In this document: positions 8,069 to 16,316 of the stretch, one piece after another
Layout: every line of letters begins with the position of its first letter
Position numbering within the stretch: position 1 is the stretch's first letter
NCBI GenBank assembly: GCA_905181725.1
Contig: CAJIYX010000059.1
Coordinates: 50,738-114,737, forward strand
From: Alphaproteobacteria bacterium UBA830
GTDB taxonomy: Bacteria > Pseudomonadota > Alphaproteobacteria > MPNO01 > UBA830
Direction: 5' to 3'
DNA: 64,000 bases
Translations under genes and position numbers: made by a program
The notes under the pieces: generated by a model
The model's database searches: none
What the model saw: the letters and a program-made list of their open reading frames with translations, nothing else
What the model was told of the DNA's origin: nothing

Positions 8069-8182
8069 CCGAAGGCCCTGATATTCCGCCGGATTCCCCA
8101 TAATCTATGATGGCGTGGGCGATTTCCCCACCGCGCGAAAATCCTTTAAGCTCCCCCTCAGCTTCAGGAGTACCCGTTTGTT

Positions 8183-9205
8183 ATGACCGGTGTAGATCGC
8201 GCGAACGGCCATAAACCGGCCGGTATATCCCCTCTGTTTCACCCGGCGCTGGCCGATGCGCCGAGGCCGGACCAGGGAAAAATGAACTACGACCTCAACC
8301 GGGCGTTGTCCGCGGTGGTCCCCCTGCAGGCGCGCGCGCCGGAAGACTCGTTTTCCGCGTCCTATCTCGGCACCGAGCGTGAAGGCAACGCGGTTCTGAT
8401 CTCCGAAGACGGCCTGCTGCTGACCATCGGCTATCTGATCAATGAATGCGATCTGATCACGGTCGGCACTCGGATCGGCGGCGTCGCCGAGGCCCATGTG
8501 ATTGCCTATGACTACGAAACCGGCCTCGGCCTGATCCGCACGACCGACGATCTCGGCGTCGCCCCGCTGGAGCTCGGCCATTCATCGGCGGTACGCGAAG
8601 GCGACACGCTGACCGTCGGTGCCCATGGCGGCAAGGCGCAGGCCATCGCCGCCGAGATTTCATCAGTCCGTGAATTCGCCGGATACTGGGAATACCTGAT
8701 TTCGGGCGCCATCTTCACCGAGCCGCCCCATCCGATCTGGTCGGGTGCTGCCCTGCTGGATCACGACGGCAAGCTGGTCGGTATCGGGTCGCTCTTCGTG
8801 CAGGATGCGGAAGAAGAAAACGCCGACAAGCAACCCGGCAACATGTTCGTGCCGGTAGATCTGCTGAAACCGATTTTTGAGCAGCTCATCGAAAAAGGGT
8901 GCACCGACCATCCGCCGCGGCCGTGGCTCGGCATCTATACGGTCGAAACCATGGGCCATCTGCTGATCACATCGGTATCCGAACGCGGCCCCGCCGTCGA
9001 TGCCGGGGTTGAGCCCGGCGATATCGTGCTCGCCGTGAACGGCGAAGAGGTCAAGGACCTGCCGACCCTGTACCGCAAATTGTGGGGATCGGGCAAAGCC
9101 GGCGTGCTGGTGGATCTCGCCCTGCTGCGCGACCAGCGCATGATCGAGGTGTCGGTCATCACGGTGGACCGCGCGCGCATCATGCGGCGGCCCAGCACGC
9201 ATTAG
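8183..9205 (+). CDS. Trypsin-like (DegP/S1C-type) protein with PDZ domain, degenerate active site
   Basis: The 340-residue protein has a chymotrypsin-like region (about residues 45-235) followed by a PDZ domain (about 245-335; EPGDIVLAVNGEEVKDLPTL). Compared with DegP-type proteases the catalytic sites look lost. The usual T-N-x-H-V segment reads LTIGYLINECD with no His, the Asp region reads YETGLGLIR, and the serine loop reads PIWSGAALLDHDG, which keeps a Ser but not the G-N-S-G-G pattern. I therefore expect a non-proteolytic binding or scaffold protein. No signal peptide is evident. The start could be 8183 (AGGAG about 12 bases upstream) or 8284 (MNYDLNR, with AGGGA close by). Confidence 0.7.
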   Translation: MTGVDRANGHKPAGISPLFHPALADAPRPDQGKMNYDLNRALSAVVPLQARAPEDSFSASYLGTEREGNAVLISEDGLLLTIGYLINECDLITVGTRIGGVAEAHVIAYDYETGLGLIRTTDDLGVAPLELGHSSAVREGDTLTVGAHGGKAQAIAAEISSVREFAGYWEYLISGAIFTEPPHPIWSGAALLDHDGKLVGIGSLFVQDAEEENADKQPGNMFVPVDLLKPIFEQLIEKGCTDHPPRPWLGIYTVETMGHLLITSVSERGPAVDAGVEPGDIVLAVNGEEVKDLPTLYRKLWGSGKAGVLVDLALLRDQRMIEVSVITVDRARIMRRPSTH

Positions 9206-9710
9206 ACACTGCCGGCGACCAGACTGCCCGCGACCGGATTGGCGGCGATGCTGTCAGCAGGCAGCTGATTTTCGCGTGGTGCGCCGGCTGGGTGGCGTTC
9301 TTCCCAACGGGGGCGCAGGTTTCATGTTGGCAGGAAAATCGCCGTTTCGACGACAATGTTACATTACAGCTTAGGGTAATGTCGCATGAACGAGACATTT
9401 CCAGCCCGCTTCTGTCGCCGAAACCGGCGGTTTGTCAGGGGGCAGGGATCAGCGAACGAGACACTATAGCCAATATGGTAACATGGCTGCTTCCGACCGA
9501 GCGGAGACCGCTTGTGCATCAACAGCGGACGAAGATCACCCGCAACTGTGACGTCTGCTGCTGACTCAAAAAAGACATTCCCCCACTATTGTGAAGTGGC
9601 GGTTTAAAAACCGTTGCCCGCATATACGTACTAAGATTTTGAATTCATCGCCATCCATGTAAATTGGATGTCTCCGTATTCAATCACCGATATCGCTCCA
9701 ATTCATCTGA
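9206..9710. other. Gene-poor stretch with short repeats, possible decayed sequence
   Basis: No convincing gene is seen here. GAACGAGACA occurs twice, at 9388-9397 and 9454-9463, in a patch less GC-rich than its surroundings. From about 9635 a short open frame (FEFIAIHVNWMSPYS) may be an out-of-frame remnant of the PEP-CTERM gene that follows. The stretch looks like degenerating DNA rather than a regulatory region. Confidence 0.4.
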
Positions 9711-9911
9711 ACTCCCATTCAACTGAACGGTGGTGTGAGAGACATTGCGGGGATTTCAATGTGGAACCCCGACCCGGCTGGCATCGCCTACTACAACATC
9801 ATCTTTGACGTGGCAGGAAATCAAGTGGCTGTTCCCGAACCGGCCACTCTGGCCCTGTTTGGCCTTGGCCTCGCGGGTCTCGGCTTCGCACGGTGTAGTA
9901 TGGCTGCATAA
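9711..9911 (+). pseudogene. C-terminal remnant of a PEP-CTERM (exosortase-sorted) exported protein
   Basis: An open frame just after a TGA at 9708-9710 ends with a textbook PEP-CTERM tail: VPEPATLALFGLGLAGLGFA followed by RCSMAA and TAA at 9909-9911. PEP-CTERM tails direct exported surface or exopolysaccharide-associated proteins to exosortase. Only about 66 codons remain open and no start or signal peptide is present, so the gene is a remnant. The basic patch normally after the membrane helix is eroded: Arg is followed by Cys-Ser-Met, where single-base changes would give a more typical Arg-Ser-Lys. No exosortase gene lies in this window. Confidence 0.65.
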
Positions 9912-10065
9912 GTAACTTTTACGACAAATAATTCTTGCAACGGCGGTTCTTTGGAGGCGCCGTTTTCTTTTGGCCGATGGAGTCCGCTTTGTGTCAGAAG
10001 CGGACTTCACGGTTGATGGAGATTTTCGTCCGCAGCTGAAGGACAAGCGGACCTTACCTGGCCGT

Positions 10066-10851
10066 TCAGGTGTCCGCCGCCACCGAAAGTCCCTCCATCG
10101 CTATCCAGATCAGCCGGATCGACAGCAGGGTCAGCATCGTCTGTATACCGATCCGGAAGAGGCGTTCGGGAATTCGGTCGAGCGCGTATTTGCCGATATA
10201 AGTGCCGATGAAGGATGTGACGATCATCGCGGCGATCAGCGGCCCGTAACTACCGAAACTCACCCCCAGCAGACCGAATGCCGCCAGCTTTGCCAGATGT
10301 ACGATGGTCATCAGCACGCCCAGGGTCGCGATGTGATTGCGCCGGTCGGGGGCGACGGCGGCGGTAAAGGCGGAGAGCAGGGTGCCGGTAGCGCTTATGA
10401 AGACACCGAGGAACGTCACCACGAAGCCGACAAACACGAACCGGCCGCGCTCCGGCCCGAACTGCGCAATCTTCGGCACCCAGGCGAGGGCGAGGATGCT
10501 GATCCCGAGTGCCAGCAGTAGGACGTTTTCGGGCAGGCTGACGAATATCCGCCCGCCGATGGCAGCGCCGATGGCCGTGCCCACGGTAAACGGCAGCACC
10601 ATGTCGCGCATCAGATAGCGCCAGCGCGAGATTGCCATACTGGCAGCAGCCCCGAGCTGGACGACGGTATGGAGCGGGATCAGCAGCGCCGGAGGAAACA
10701 CAAAGGCCATCACGGCGATCAGGATCAGCCCGCCTGCCGTGCCGACGATAGCAGCGATGAACGCGGCGCCGAGGGCGGCGACGCTGAGCCCGGTGAACAC
10801 CCAGACATTGATGCCGATCATGCCGAGAAAATTGCCGTCCGCGATATCCAT
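10066..10851 (-). CDS. TauE/SafE-family (sulfite exporter-like) membrane permease
   Basis: The 261-residue protein is almost wholly hydrophobic with about eight predicted membrane segments. It shows the TauE/SafE repeat pattern: an N-terminal GTAGGLILIAVMAFVFPPAL region and a second-half FLGVFISATGTLLSAF region. The family (DUF81) is linked to export or uptake of sulfite, sulfoacetate and other anions, but substrates are rarely known. I place the start at ATG 10851 (MDIADGNF) or possibly 10821. The frame stays open upstream to 11055, but that extension is Pro/Arg-rich and does not look like this family. The gene stands alone and its substrate cannot be inferred. Confidence 0.8.
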   Translation of the reverse strand: MDIADGNFLGMIGINVWVFTGLSVAALGAAFIAAIVGTAGGLILIAVMAFVFPPALLIPLHTVVQLGAAASMAISRWRYLMRDMVLPFTVGTAIGAAIGGRIFVSLPENVLLLALGISILALAWVPKIAQFGPERGRFVFVGFVVTFLGVFISATGTLLSAFTAAVAPDRRNHIATLGVLMTIVHLAKLAAFGLLGVSFGSYGPLIAAMIVTSFIGTYIGKYALDRIPERLFRIGIQTMLTLLSIRLIWIAMEGLSVAADT

Positions 10852-11230
10852 CGCGTCAGGCGGTCCGTTGGACGGGAAGGGGCTGCTGAGGAACAGGGTG
10901 CATGAGAGCCGGTGGGTTCGGGGCGGTGTTGGACGATCCGACGACGGGCGGATGACATTCTGAACCGGGAGTCTATGGGCCGGTCGGGGGTAAGTCCATT
11001 GCGTGTAGCCGGGCGTGCGCCAGACGGGGAGCAGGTCGAGCGCCAGCCCGATCACCGAATGCCGGCAGCTCCGGATGTCGCGCTTATAGGCGTAATGACT
11101 GCATGTCGCGCCGTGGCTATGGCTAAAAGTCGCCGTGGGGCCGGCTGAAAGACCATAATTGCCCGCTGGTGGCGGTTCATCGTCGATTTCCAGTCTTTAC
11201 CCTGCAATATAAACCGTGTAAAGCGCGGCT
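10852..11230. other. Intergenic region, no gene recognised
   Basis: This divergent gap separates the TauE-like gene and the HAD gene. A minus-strand frame continuing the TauE gene stays open to 11055, but its translation is rich in Pro, Arg and Ser with no membrane or signal features, so I treat it as non-coding. Promoters of both flanking genes should lie here; I could not pick out clear -35/-10 pairs. Confidence 0.4.
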
Positions 11231-12115
11231 ATGGCTGATTTAACTCCTGAAACCGCTGCAATCCCGCATTTTGACGGGATGGCGGCGATCGCCGAACGCT
11301 ACGATGCGTTCATTCTCGATGTCTGGGGCGTCCTGCATGACGGGGTGACGCTGTATCCTGGCGCGGTCGATACGCTGGAACAGCTGACGGCGGCGGAAAA
11401 ACCCTTCGTGATGCTGACCAATGCGCCCCGGCGCAGCGCGGCCGTCGCGGAATCGATGATCGCGATGGGCATGCCCGCCGCATTCTGCCGGCACATCCTG
11501 TCATCGGGCGAAGCGACGTTTCTCGATCTCAAGGAACGATCGGACCCGTTTTACGCGCGTGTCGGTAATCGCTGCATTCATATCGGCCCCGCCCGCGACC
11601 GTAATCTGTTCGATGGCCTCGACTGGGATCAGACCGACCGCCTCGAAGATGCCGATCTGATCGTCAATACCGGCCCCTGGGAAGACGGCGAGACCGTTGC
11701 TGACTATGAGGGCAAGCTGGCGCTGGGCGTGCAGATGGGCCTGCCCATGATCTGCGCCAACCCGGATCTCGAAGTTGTGCGCGATGGCCGCAAGCTTGTC
11801 TGCGCCGGCGCGCTGGCGCTGCGATATGAAGCGCTTGGCGGCACGGTGCGCTGGTTCGGCAAGCCAAAGGCGGAAATCTATGAATACTGTTTCCGGGTGC
11901 TGTCGGGGTTCGACAGGACCCGGATCGCCGCGGTCGGCGATTCATTTCGCACCGATCTTGCCGGGGCGCAGAATGCAGGTGTCGACCCGATCCTGGTTGC
12001 CGGTGGCATTCATGGCGATGCGTTGGGCAACCCGCCGGAGGCTGATGTTGTAGCATCGCTGGTAGCACAGTGGAAAGCCCTGCCGGCGGCATCGATACCG
12101 TCCTTTGGCTGGTGA
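11231..12115 (+). CDS. HAD-superfamily subfamily IIA hydrolase
   Basis: The 294-residue protein carries HAD class IIA motifs. FILDVWGVLHDG (residues about 25-36) holds the nucleophilic Asp. VMLTNAPRRS is motif II. FGKPKAEIYEYC holds the motif III Lys, and AAVGDSFRTDLAGAQNAG holds the metal-binding Asp. It resembles the TIGR01459 group, related to sugar-phosphate and nucleotide phosphatases (NagD-like), for which no precise substrate is known. It is probably cytoplasmic and Mg-dependent. The ATG at 11231 gives a full-length product. It stands alone between divergent and convergent neighbours. Confidence 0.85.
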   Translation: MADLTPETAAIPHFDGMAAIAERYDAFILDVWGVLHDGVTLYPGAVDTLEQLTAAEKPFVMLTNAPRRSAAVAESMIAMGMPAAFCRHILSSGEATFLDLKERSDPFYARVGNRCIHIGPARDRNLFDGLDWDQTDRLEDADLIVNTGPWEDGETVADYEGKLALGVQMGLPMICANPDLEVVRDGRKLVCAGALALRYEALGGTVRWFGKPKAEIYEYCFRVLSGFDRTRIAAVGDSFRTDLAGAQNAGVDPILVAGGIHGDALGNPPEADVVASLVAQWKALPAASIPSFGW

Positions 12116-12280
12116 GCCGGCTGTCCTGAGTCCCCGCCCGAATCCTCGCCCGAATCCCTGGCTGAATCAGGTCCAATCGGGCGGCTTCGCGGTGCGGCTA
12201 TATTTAGCGCGGGAAATGTTGTCGCGAATCAAGGCGATCTAGTATCTTCCTTGGACGAATTTGACCGGAAAAGCAGCGCT

Positions 12281-12466
12281 ATGACATATCTTTTCCGGTG
12301 TATATTTACGTCGTTATTGCGCCGGCCCGCCGGTGCCGCTCTCGCCATTACGATTCTGTGGCTGATCGGGTGCGCCTGGTATATCTCGGCGAATATCGGC
12401 TGGGCATCGTTCGGTGCATTCCTACCGCATGAAATAGGCGCGTTTTGCGCCGGCGTTTTGCCCCCC
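12281..12466 (+). pseudogene. Truncated small membrane-protein gene, cut at a REP-like palindrome
   Basis: From ATG 12281 the frame encodes MTYLFRCIFTSLLRRPAG, then a membrane helix (ALAITILWLIGCAWYISANI), then FLPHEIGAFCAGVLPP. This resembles the N-terminus of larger alphaproteobacterial membrane-anchored proteins in which such a segment is followed by a second helix (an F/L-x-P-L-A-F-L-W-like stretch). Here that homology appears to stop at about 12466, just where the palindromic repeat at 12464-12528 begins. The frame then runs through Pro/Arg-rich sequence to 12682 with no further family features. I read it as a gene cut by insertion or rearrangement. The family match is from memory and moderate. 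Confidence 0.5.
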
Positions 12467-12528
12467 CGGCCTTATGCCGGGATCCAGCCTTCCCGTCGTG
12501 TCAACTGGGTCCCGGCAGAGGGCCGGGG
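12464..12528. repeat. REP-like palindromic element
   Basis: Two 24-nt arms (12464-12487 and 12505-12528) are reverse complements with three mismatches, around a 17-nt loop. Their core is GGGATCCAG facing CTGGGTCCC next to CCGG-rich arms. This is the style of the dispersed 'CTGGGTCCCGGC' palindromes that occur in many copies in GC-rich alphaproteobacterial genomes. Only one copy is in this window, so copy number cannot be judged here. Confidence 0.75.
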
Positions 12529-12669
12529 CGACACCGGAGGATGGGGAGAGAGTCGAGGCAGGATCCTCCCGGACCGTCAGCCCGGCGCGATCGAACGCAC
12601 CTGCAAAACATCCGACGCACGCCAAACTCCGCTGGACAGCCGGGCCCCTGACATGGCAAAGCCTCGCCC

Positions 12670-13875
12670 GTGTACGCTCTGATATTTACAGTTTTCGTCG
12701 ACATGGTCGGGTTCGGCATTGTGCTGCCGATGCTGCCGCTCTATGCGCAGAAATTCGGTGCCTCGCCCGAGATCGTCACGCTCGTCGCCGTCAGCTATAC
12801 GCTCGCGCAGTCTATCTTCGGGCCTTTCTGGGGCTGGCTGAGCGATCGGATCGGGCGAAAGCCGGTCCTGCTGTTCACCATTGGCGGCACGTTCTGCGCC
12901 TATTTCCTGCTCGCCTTCAGCTCGACACTCTGGATGCTGTTCATTGCCCGCTTCTTCGGCGGTGCGATGGCCGCAAATATGAGTGTCACCCAGGCGCTGA
13001 TTGCCGATGTTACGACGCCGGAGGAGCGCACGCGTGCCATCGCCCGGTTGTCGGGTGCCGCCGGGCTCGGCTTTGTTGCCGGCCCCGCGATTGGTGGGTT
13101 GCTGGGCGGCAGCGATCCGGCGAACCCGGACTTTCTGTCGCCTTATCTGGCCGCAGCCGCGTTTTCGATCACCGCCTTTGTGCTCGCGGTCATTCTGATC
13201 CGGGAGACCGTCTCGGCGGAACAGAAAATCCGTGCCCGTACGATGCCGGGGCTTTCAAGCTGGGTTGCGGTGTTTTCCAACCGCCAGACCCGTCTTGTGC
13301 TGTGCCTGATGTTCTGCACGCCGTTCGTGTTCGCCGGGGTCGAGGTCATCATCGTGCTGTGGTCGGAGCGCGTGTGGGGCTGGGGCCCGCACCAGAATGG
13401 GCTGTTCTATGCCTGGATGGGGCTGTGTCACATGGTGTTGCAGTGGTTTGTGGTGGGCAGGCTGGCGGTGCGGTTCGGCGAGCGCAACCTGATCACGGCG
13501 GGTGCCATCGCGCTCGGCCTCGGGGTTCTGTGGCTGCCCCTCGCCACGTTTGAGGTGGAACTTTATCTTGGCGCGTTGCTGATGATCTTCGGCACGTCCA
13601 CGAGCGCGTCATCCCTGAGCAGCCTGTTGTCGCAATATGCCGATGCGGATAGCCGCGGGCGGGTCCTTGGCGTCGGCCAGGCATTCGGCGGATTCGGCCG
13701 GATCGGCGGTCCGGCGCTGGCCGGTGTGGCTTTTGCCGCGCTTGGTGTTCACTGGCCGTTTTATGTCGGCGCGATGGTGATGGTTGGAATGGCTGTTTTC
13801 AGCCGTTTTATCGCCGTCCGGCGGGCGGCGGATATTTCGGTGGGTCGTGGCCCCAAAACGGGCCAAAAACCTTGA
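12670..13875 (+). CDS. MFS transporter, TetA-like (12-TM drug/H+ antiporter group)
   Basis: The 401-residue protein has twelve predicted membrane helices. Motif A between helices 2 and 3 reads GWLSDRIGRKPVLL, and VDMVGFGIVLPMLPLY lies in helix 1 as in TetA-type exporters. It likely exports a hydrophobic compound in exchange for protons; the substrate is not readable. The only available start is GTG 12670, because a TGA lies nine codons upstream in frame and no ribosome binding site is seen. The N-terminal cytoplasmic end is therefore very short for the family. Together with the truncated gene and palindrome just upstream, this suggests that the 5' end has been rearranged. Confidence 0.85.
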   Translation: MYALIFTVFVDMVGFGIVLPMLPLYAQKFGASPEIVTLVAVSYTLAQSIFGPFWGWLSDRIGRKPVLLFTIGGTFCAYFLLAFSSTLWMLFIARFFGGAMAANMSVTQALIADVTTPEERTRAIARLSGAAGLGFVAGPAIGGLLGGSDPANPDFLSPYLAAAAFSITAFVLAVILIRETVSAEQKIRARTMPGLSSWVAVFSNRQTRLVLCLMFCTPFVFAGVEVIIVLWSERVWGWGPHQNGLFYAWMGLCHMVLQWFVVGRLAVRFGERNLITAGAIALGLGVLWLPLATFEVELYLGALLMIFGTSTSASSLSSLLSQYADADSRGRVLGVGQAFGGFGRIGGPALAGVAFAALGVHWPFYVGAMVMVGMAVFSRFIAVRRAADISVGRGPKTGQKP

Positions 13876-13967
13876 CGTGAAGGCCTCCGGCGATTAAAGC
13901 TTCGCGCTTTCCGGGCCCAATAAGGTCCTTTTGACGTGTTTAAACAAGATTTTTCGGGAACGAGACC

Positions 13968-14255
13968 ATGTCCAGAAGATGCTCCATGACGGGTAAAGGC
14001 GTAATGGCCGGCAACAATGTCAGCCATGCCCACAATAAGACCCGCCGCCGCTTCCTGCCCAACCTGCAGGTTACATCGCTGTTGTCGGATGCCTTGGGCC
14101 AGGTTGTTCGCCTGCGTCTGTCGGCCCGTGCTATCCGCACGATTGAGCATAAGGGCGGACTGGATGCCTATCTGCTGGGCACCAGCGATACCAAGCTTCC
14201 CGAAGACGCGCTGTCGCTGAAGCGCAAGGTTAAGAAAGCAATGGTCGCTGCCTGA
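13968..14255 (+). CDS. rpmB: 50S ribosomal protein L28
   Basis: The 95-residue basic protein matches bacterial L28. It begins [20 protein letters not shown] and contains [12 protein letters not shown] and [22 protein letters not shown]28 binds the large subunit near the exit (E) site. The length fits the alphaproteobacterial form. The gene stands alone and is followed after about 30 bases by a strong intrinsic terminator at 14284-14315. Confidence 0.97.
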   Translation: MSRRCSMTGKGVMAGNNVSHAHNKTRRRFLPNLQVTSLLSDALGQVVRLRLSARAIRTIEHKGGLDAYLLGTSDTKLPEDALSLKRKVKKAMVAA

Positions 14256-14283
14256 TTGCGCGCCGCAGACTTAAACCGGAATT

Positions 14284-14315
14284 AAAAAAGGCCCGCTTTT
14301 CAGCGGGCCTTTTTT
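14284..14315. terminator. Bidirectional intrinsic terminator after rpmB
   Basis: GGCCCGCT (14290-14297), a four-base loop and AGCGGGCC (14302-14309) form a GC-rich stem flanked by A6 on the left and T6 on the right. It can therefore stop transcription from rpmB and from the opposing nitroreductase gene. Confidence 0.9.
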
Positions 14316-14337
14316 GTGTCCTGCCAAAAGCGGGCGG

Positions 14338-14991
14338 TCAGATGATGTCGCAGACCTCGTCGAAACCGTAACGGTAGAGCCGCGGCCCCTTGATTCCTTC
14401 GAGATCGCCATAGCCGATATTGCAAAGGAAGTTGGACTTCCAGTTCTTGCCGCCGAGGAATTCGGCATCGGCCGCGTCTGTGTTGAAGCCGCCCATCGCA
14501 CCGGCGTCGAGACCGACGGCACGGATCGCCATGATCAGATAGGCGCCCTGCAGCGAGCTCTGCTGGAACGCGAATTTCTCCGCGCGGGCCGGGTCGGAGC
14601 TGTACATGTCGGCCATTTCAGGGCGGATTGGATACAGCTTGGCGAAATCGGTAAAGAATTCCAGGTCATAGGCGAGCAAAGCGGTAACCGGGGCGGCCAT
14701 GGTTTTATCCGCATTGGCCGGCATCAGGCAGGGTTTGAGCCGTTCTTTCGCTTCCGCCGAGCGGATGAATATCAGCCGCGCCGGCAAGGTGTTGGCACTG
14801 GTCGAGCCGTATTTCATCAGATCCCAGATTTCACGCAGCTTGTCGTCGGACACTTCCTTGTCCTGCCAGGCGTTGTGATTGCGCGCCTCGCGGAACATCA
14901 GGTCCGCCGCGTTTCCATCGAGGGTCTGGATTCTGCTGCGGTAGTCGGTGATACGCGCATGCGCGTCGGCAAGGGCCTGTTCTTCAGACAT
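14338..14991 (-). CDS. Nitroreductase-family protein, RutE-like
   Basis: The 217-residue protein aligns by eye with E. coli RutE (malonic semialdehyde reductase/nitroreductase fold). Shared blocks are REARNHNAWQDKEVSD, LMKYGSTSANTLPAR, KTMAAPVTALLAYDLEF and FLCNIGYGD. The family binds FMN and uses NAD(P)H. RutE acts in pyrimidine breakdown, but no other rut gene is nearby, so the substrate here is uncertain. The start at ATG 14991 (MSEEQ) has GGAG at ideal spacing; a longer in-frame ATG at 15018 does not. The gene converges on rpmB, sharing its terminator, and is divergent from the TctC-like gene. Confidence 0.88.
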   Translation of the reverse strand: MSEEQALADAHARITDYRSRIQTLDGNAADLMFREARNHNAWQDKEVSDDKLREIWDLMKYGSTSANTLPARLIFIRSAEAKERLKPCLMPANADKTMAAPVTALLAYDLEFFTDFAKLYPIRPEMADMYSSDPARAEKFAFQQSSLQGAYLIMAIRAVGLDAGAMGGFNTDAADAEFLGGKNWKSNFLCNIGYGDLEGIKGPRLYRYGFDEVCDII

Positions 14992-15128
14992 TTTTTCTCC
15001 GTTATCGATCAAATTCATAATGGGCTATAGCCGCACCATACCCCCCCGAATTGGGAATTGCACATTGACCACAACTTGTGAGAAACTCTGTGTAATTAGA
15101 CATCTGACGATCCACAGGGAGAATAATA

Positions 15129-16184
15129 ATGAACAGAACGACAAGAATGCTCGTCACCGGTCTTGCGGCCGGACTGGCGATGGCTGCCGCGACGACGACA
15201 GCGTCGGCTGAAGCAATGAACTTCGAAGGCAAGACGATCAAGATCGTCATTCCGTACGGCCCCGGCGGTACGTATGACAAGTATGGCGTCGCGTTTTCCA
15301 ATTATCTTGGGCAGAACATTCCCGGAAAACCGAACGTCATCCTGCAGCATATGCCGGGCGCGGGCGGTGCAAAGGCCATGAACTGGGCCTATAATGTCGC
15401 GCCCAAGAACGGTCTGACCCTGATCGTGCCGCTCGACAACACGGTGACGAACCAGCTGATGCGCCCCGCAAAAATGCGTTATGACGCGCGGGACTTTACC
15501 TGGCTCGGATCGAGCAATCAGACAAACGTGGTGATGGTCGTCCGCACCAATTCCGGCGTTACCAAGCTTTCCGATATGAAGACCAAGCAGATTATCGGCA
15601 GCACCAGCGGTAAGAATTCATCCGGTTATATCAACCCAATGCTGATCCGGGGCCTGTTCGGCTACAAGATCAAGATGGTGACGGGCTACAAGGGATCGTC
15701 AAAATCGATCTTTGCGATGGAACAGGGCGAATCACAGATGGCTGCCTTCAATTGGCTGGCCTGGGCATCCAAGGTCCCGCATTGGTTCAAGGCCGACAAA
15801 GACGGCAAGGTGTTTGCCCGCCCGATTGCACAGATCGGCATCTTCCGTGATCCCGACCTGCCGAAATCGGTACCGATGGTCAGCGAGCTGGTCACGGACG
15901 AGATGGACAAGAAAGCCGTTGGCTTCCTGAGCGTTGCCGGTCTTCTGGGCCGAGGTCTCGCCCTGCCGCCGGGTGTCGACAAGGAAACCGTCGCGATCCT
16001 GCGCGCCGCATATGACAAGATGAATGCGGATCCGAAATTCGCTGCGGATCTAAAGAAGCGCAGGCTTCGCTTGATCCCGTCGACTGGCGCCAAGATTCAG
16101 GGCGTTGTCAAAGTGGCGGTCGAAAATGCATCTCCCGAGGTGGTGAAGCATGCCCGCAAGCTAATCTTCGGCGACGAAAGCTAG
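15129..16184 (+). CDS. TctC/Bug-type periplasmic solute-binding protein
   Basis: The 351-residue protein starts with a clear Sec signal peptide (MNRTTRMLVTGLAAGLAMAA, likely cut after TASA). The mature part has the family hallmarks IKIVIPYGPGGTYD and QHMPGAGGAKAMNWAYN, which form the carboxylate-binding loops of tripartite tricarboxylate (TctC/Bug) receptors. GGGAGA lies just before the ATG. Such receptors usually work with TctA/TctB membrane partners, but neither is present and a strong terminator follows. It is therefore an orphan receptor, as is common for Bug proteins. The ligand is probably a carboxylate but is unknown. Confidence 0.88.
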   Translation: MNRTTRMLVTGLAAGLAMAAATTTASAEAMNFEGKTIKIVIPYGPGGTYDKYGVAFSNYLGQNIPGKPNVILQHMPGAGGAKAMNWAYNVAPKNGLTLIVPLDNTVTNQLMRPAKMRYDARDFTWLGSSNQTNVVMVVRTNSGVTKLSDMKTKQIIGSTSGKNSSGYINPMLIRGLFGYKIKMVTGYKGSSKSIFAMEQGESQMAAFNWLAWASKVPHWFKADKDGKVFARPIAQIGIFRDPDLPKSVPMVSELVTDEMDKKAVGFLSVAGLLGRGLALPPGVDKETVAILRAAYDKMNADPKFAADLKKRRLRLIPSTGAKIQGVVKVAVENASPEVVKHARKLIFGDES

Positions 16185-16222
16185 ACTATATATCTCCGAC
16201 GGTTTACCCCGCCGTAAACGTG

Positions 16223-16254
16223 AAACCGGCCAGGAAATTCCTGGCCGGTTTTTT
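16223..16254. terminator. Intrinsic terminator after TctC-like gene
   Basis: AAACCGGCCAGG (16223-16234) pairs perfectly with CCTGGCCGGTTT (16240-16251) around a five-base loop, followed by a T-run to 16254. It also faces the end of the minus-strand cobT gene. Confidence 0.9.
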
Positions 16255-16316
16255 ATTCTCTATCTGTGAACGTGGGTCCGCCGCCGGTCTGGTCGCTGCC
16301 GGTTATTAGTTGCCCG

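Noticed and set aside
9756..10046. Minus-strand 96-codon frame opposite the PEP-CTERM remnant
   Set aside because: Lys/Arg/Ser-rich sequence without family features; the plus-strand PEP-CTERM tail explains the region.
12474..13553. Plus-strand 359-codon frame overlapping the MFS gene in another phase
   Set aside because: Arg/Ala/Cys-rich translation without membrane pattern; the MFS frame has clear motifs.
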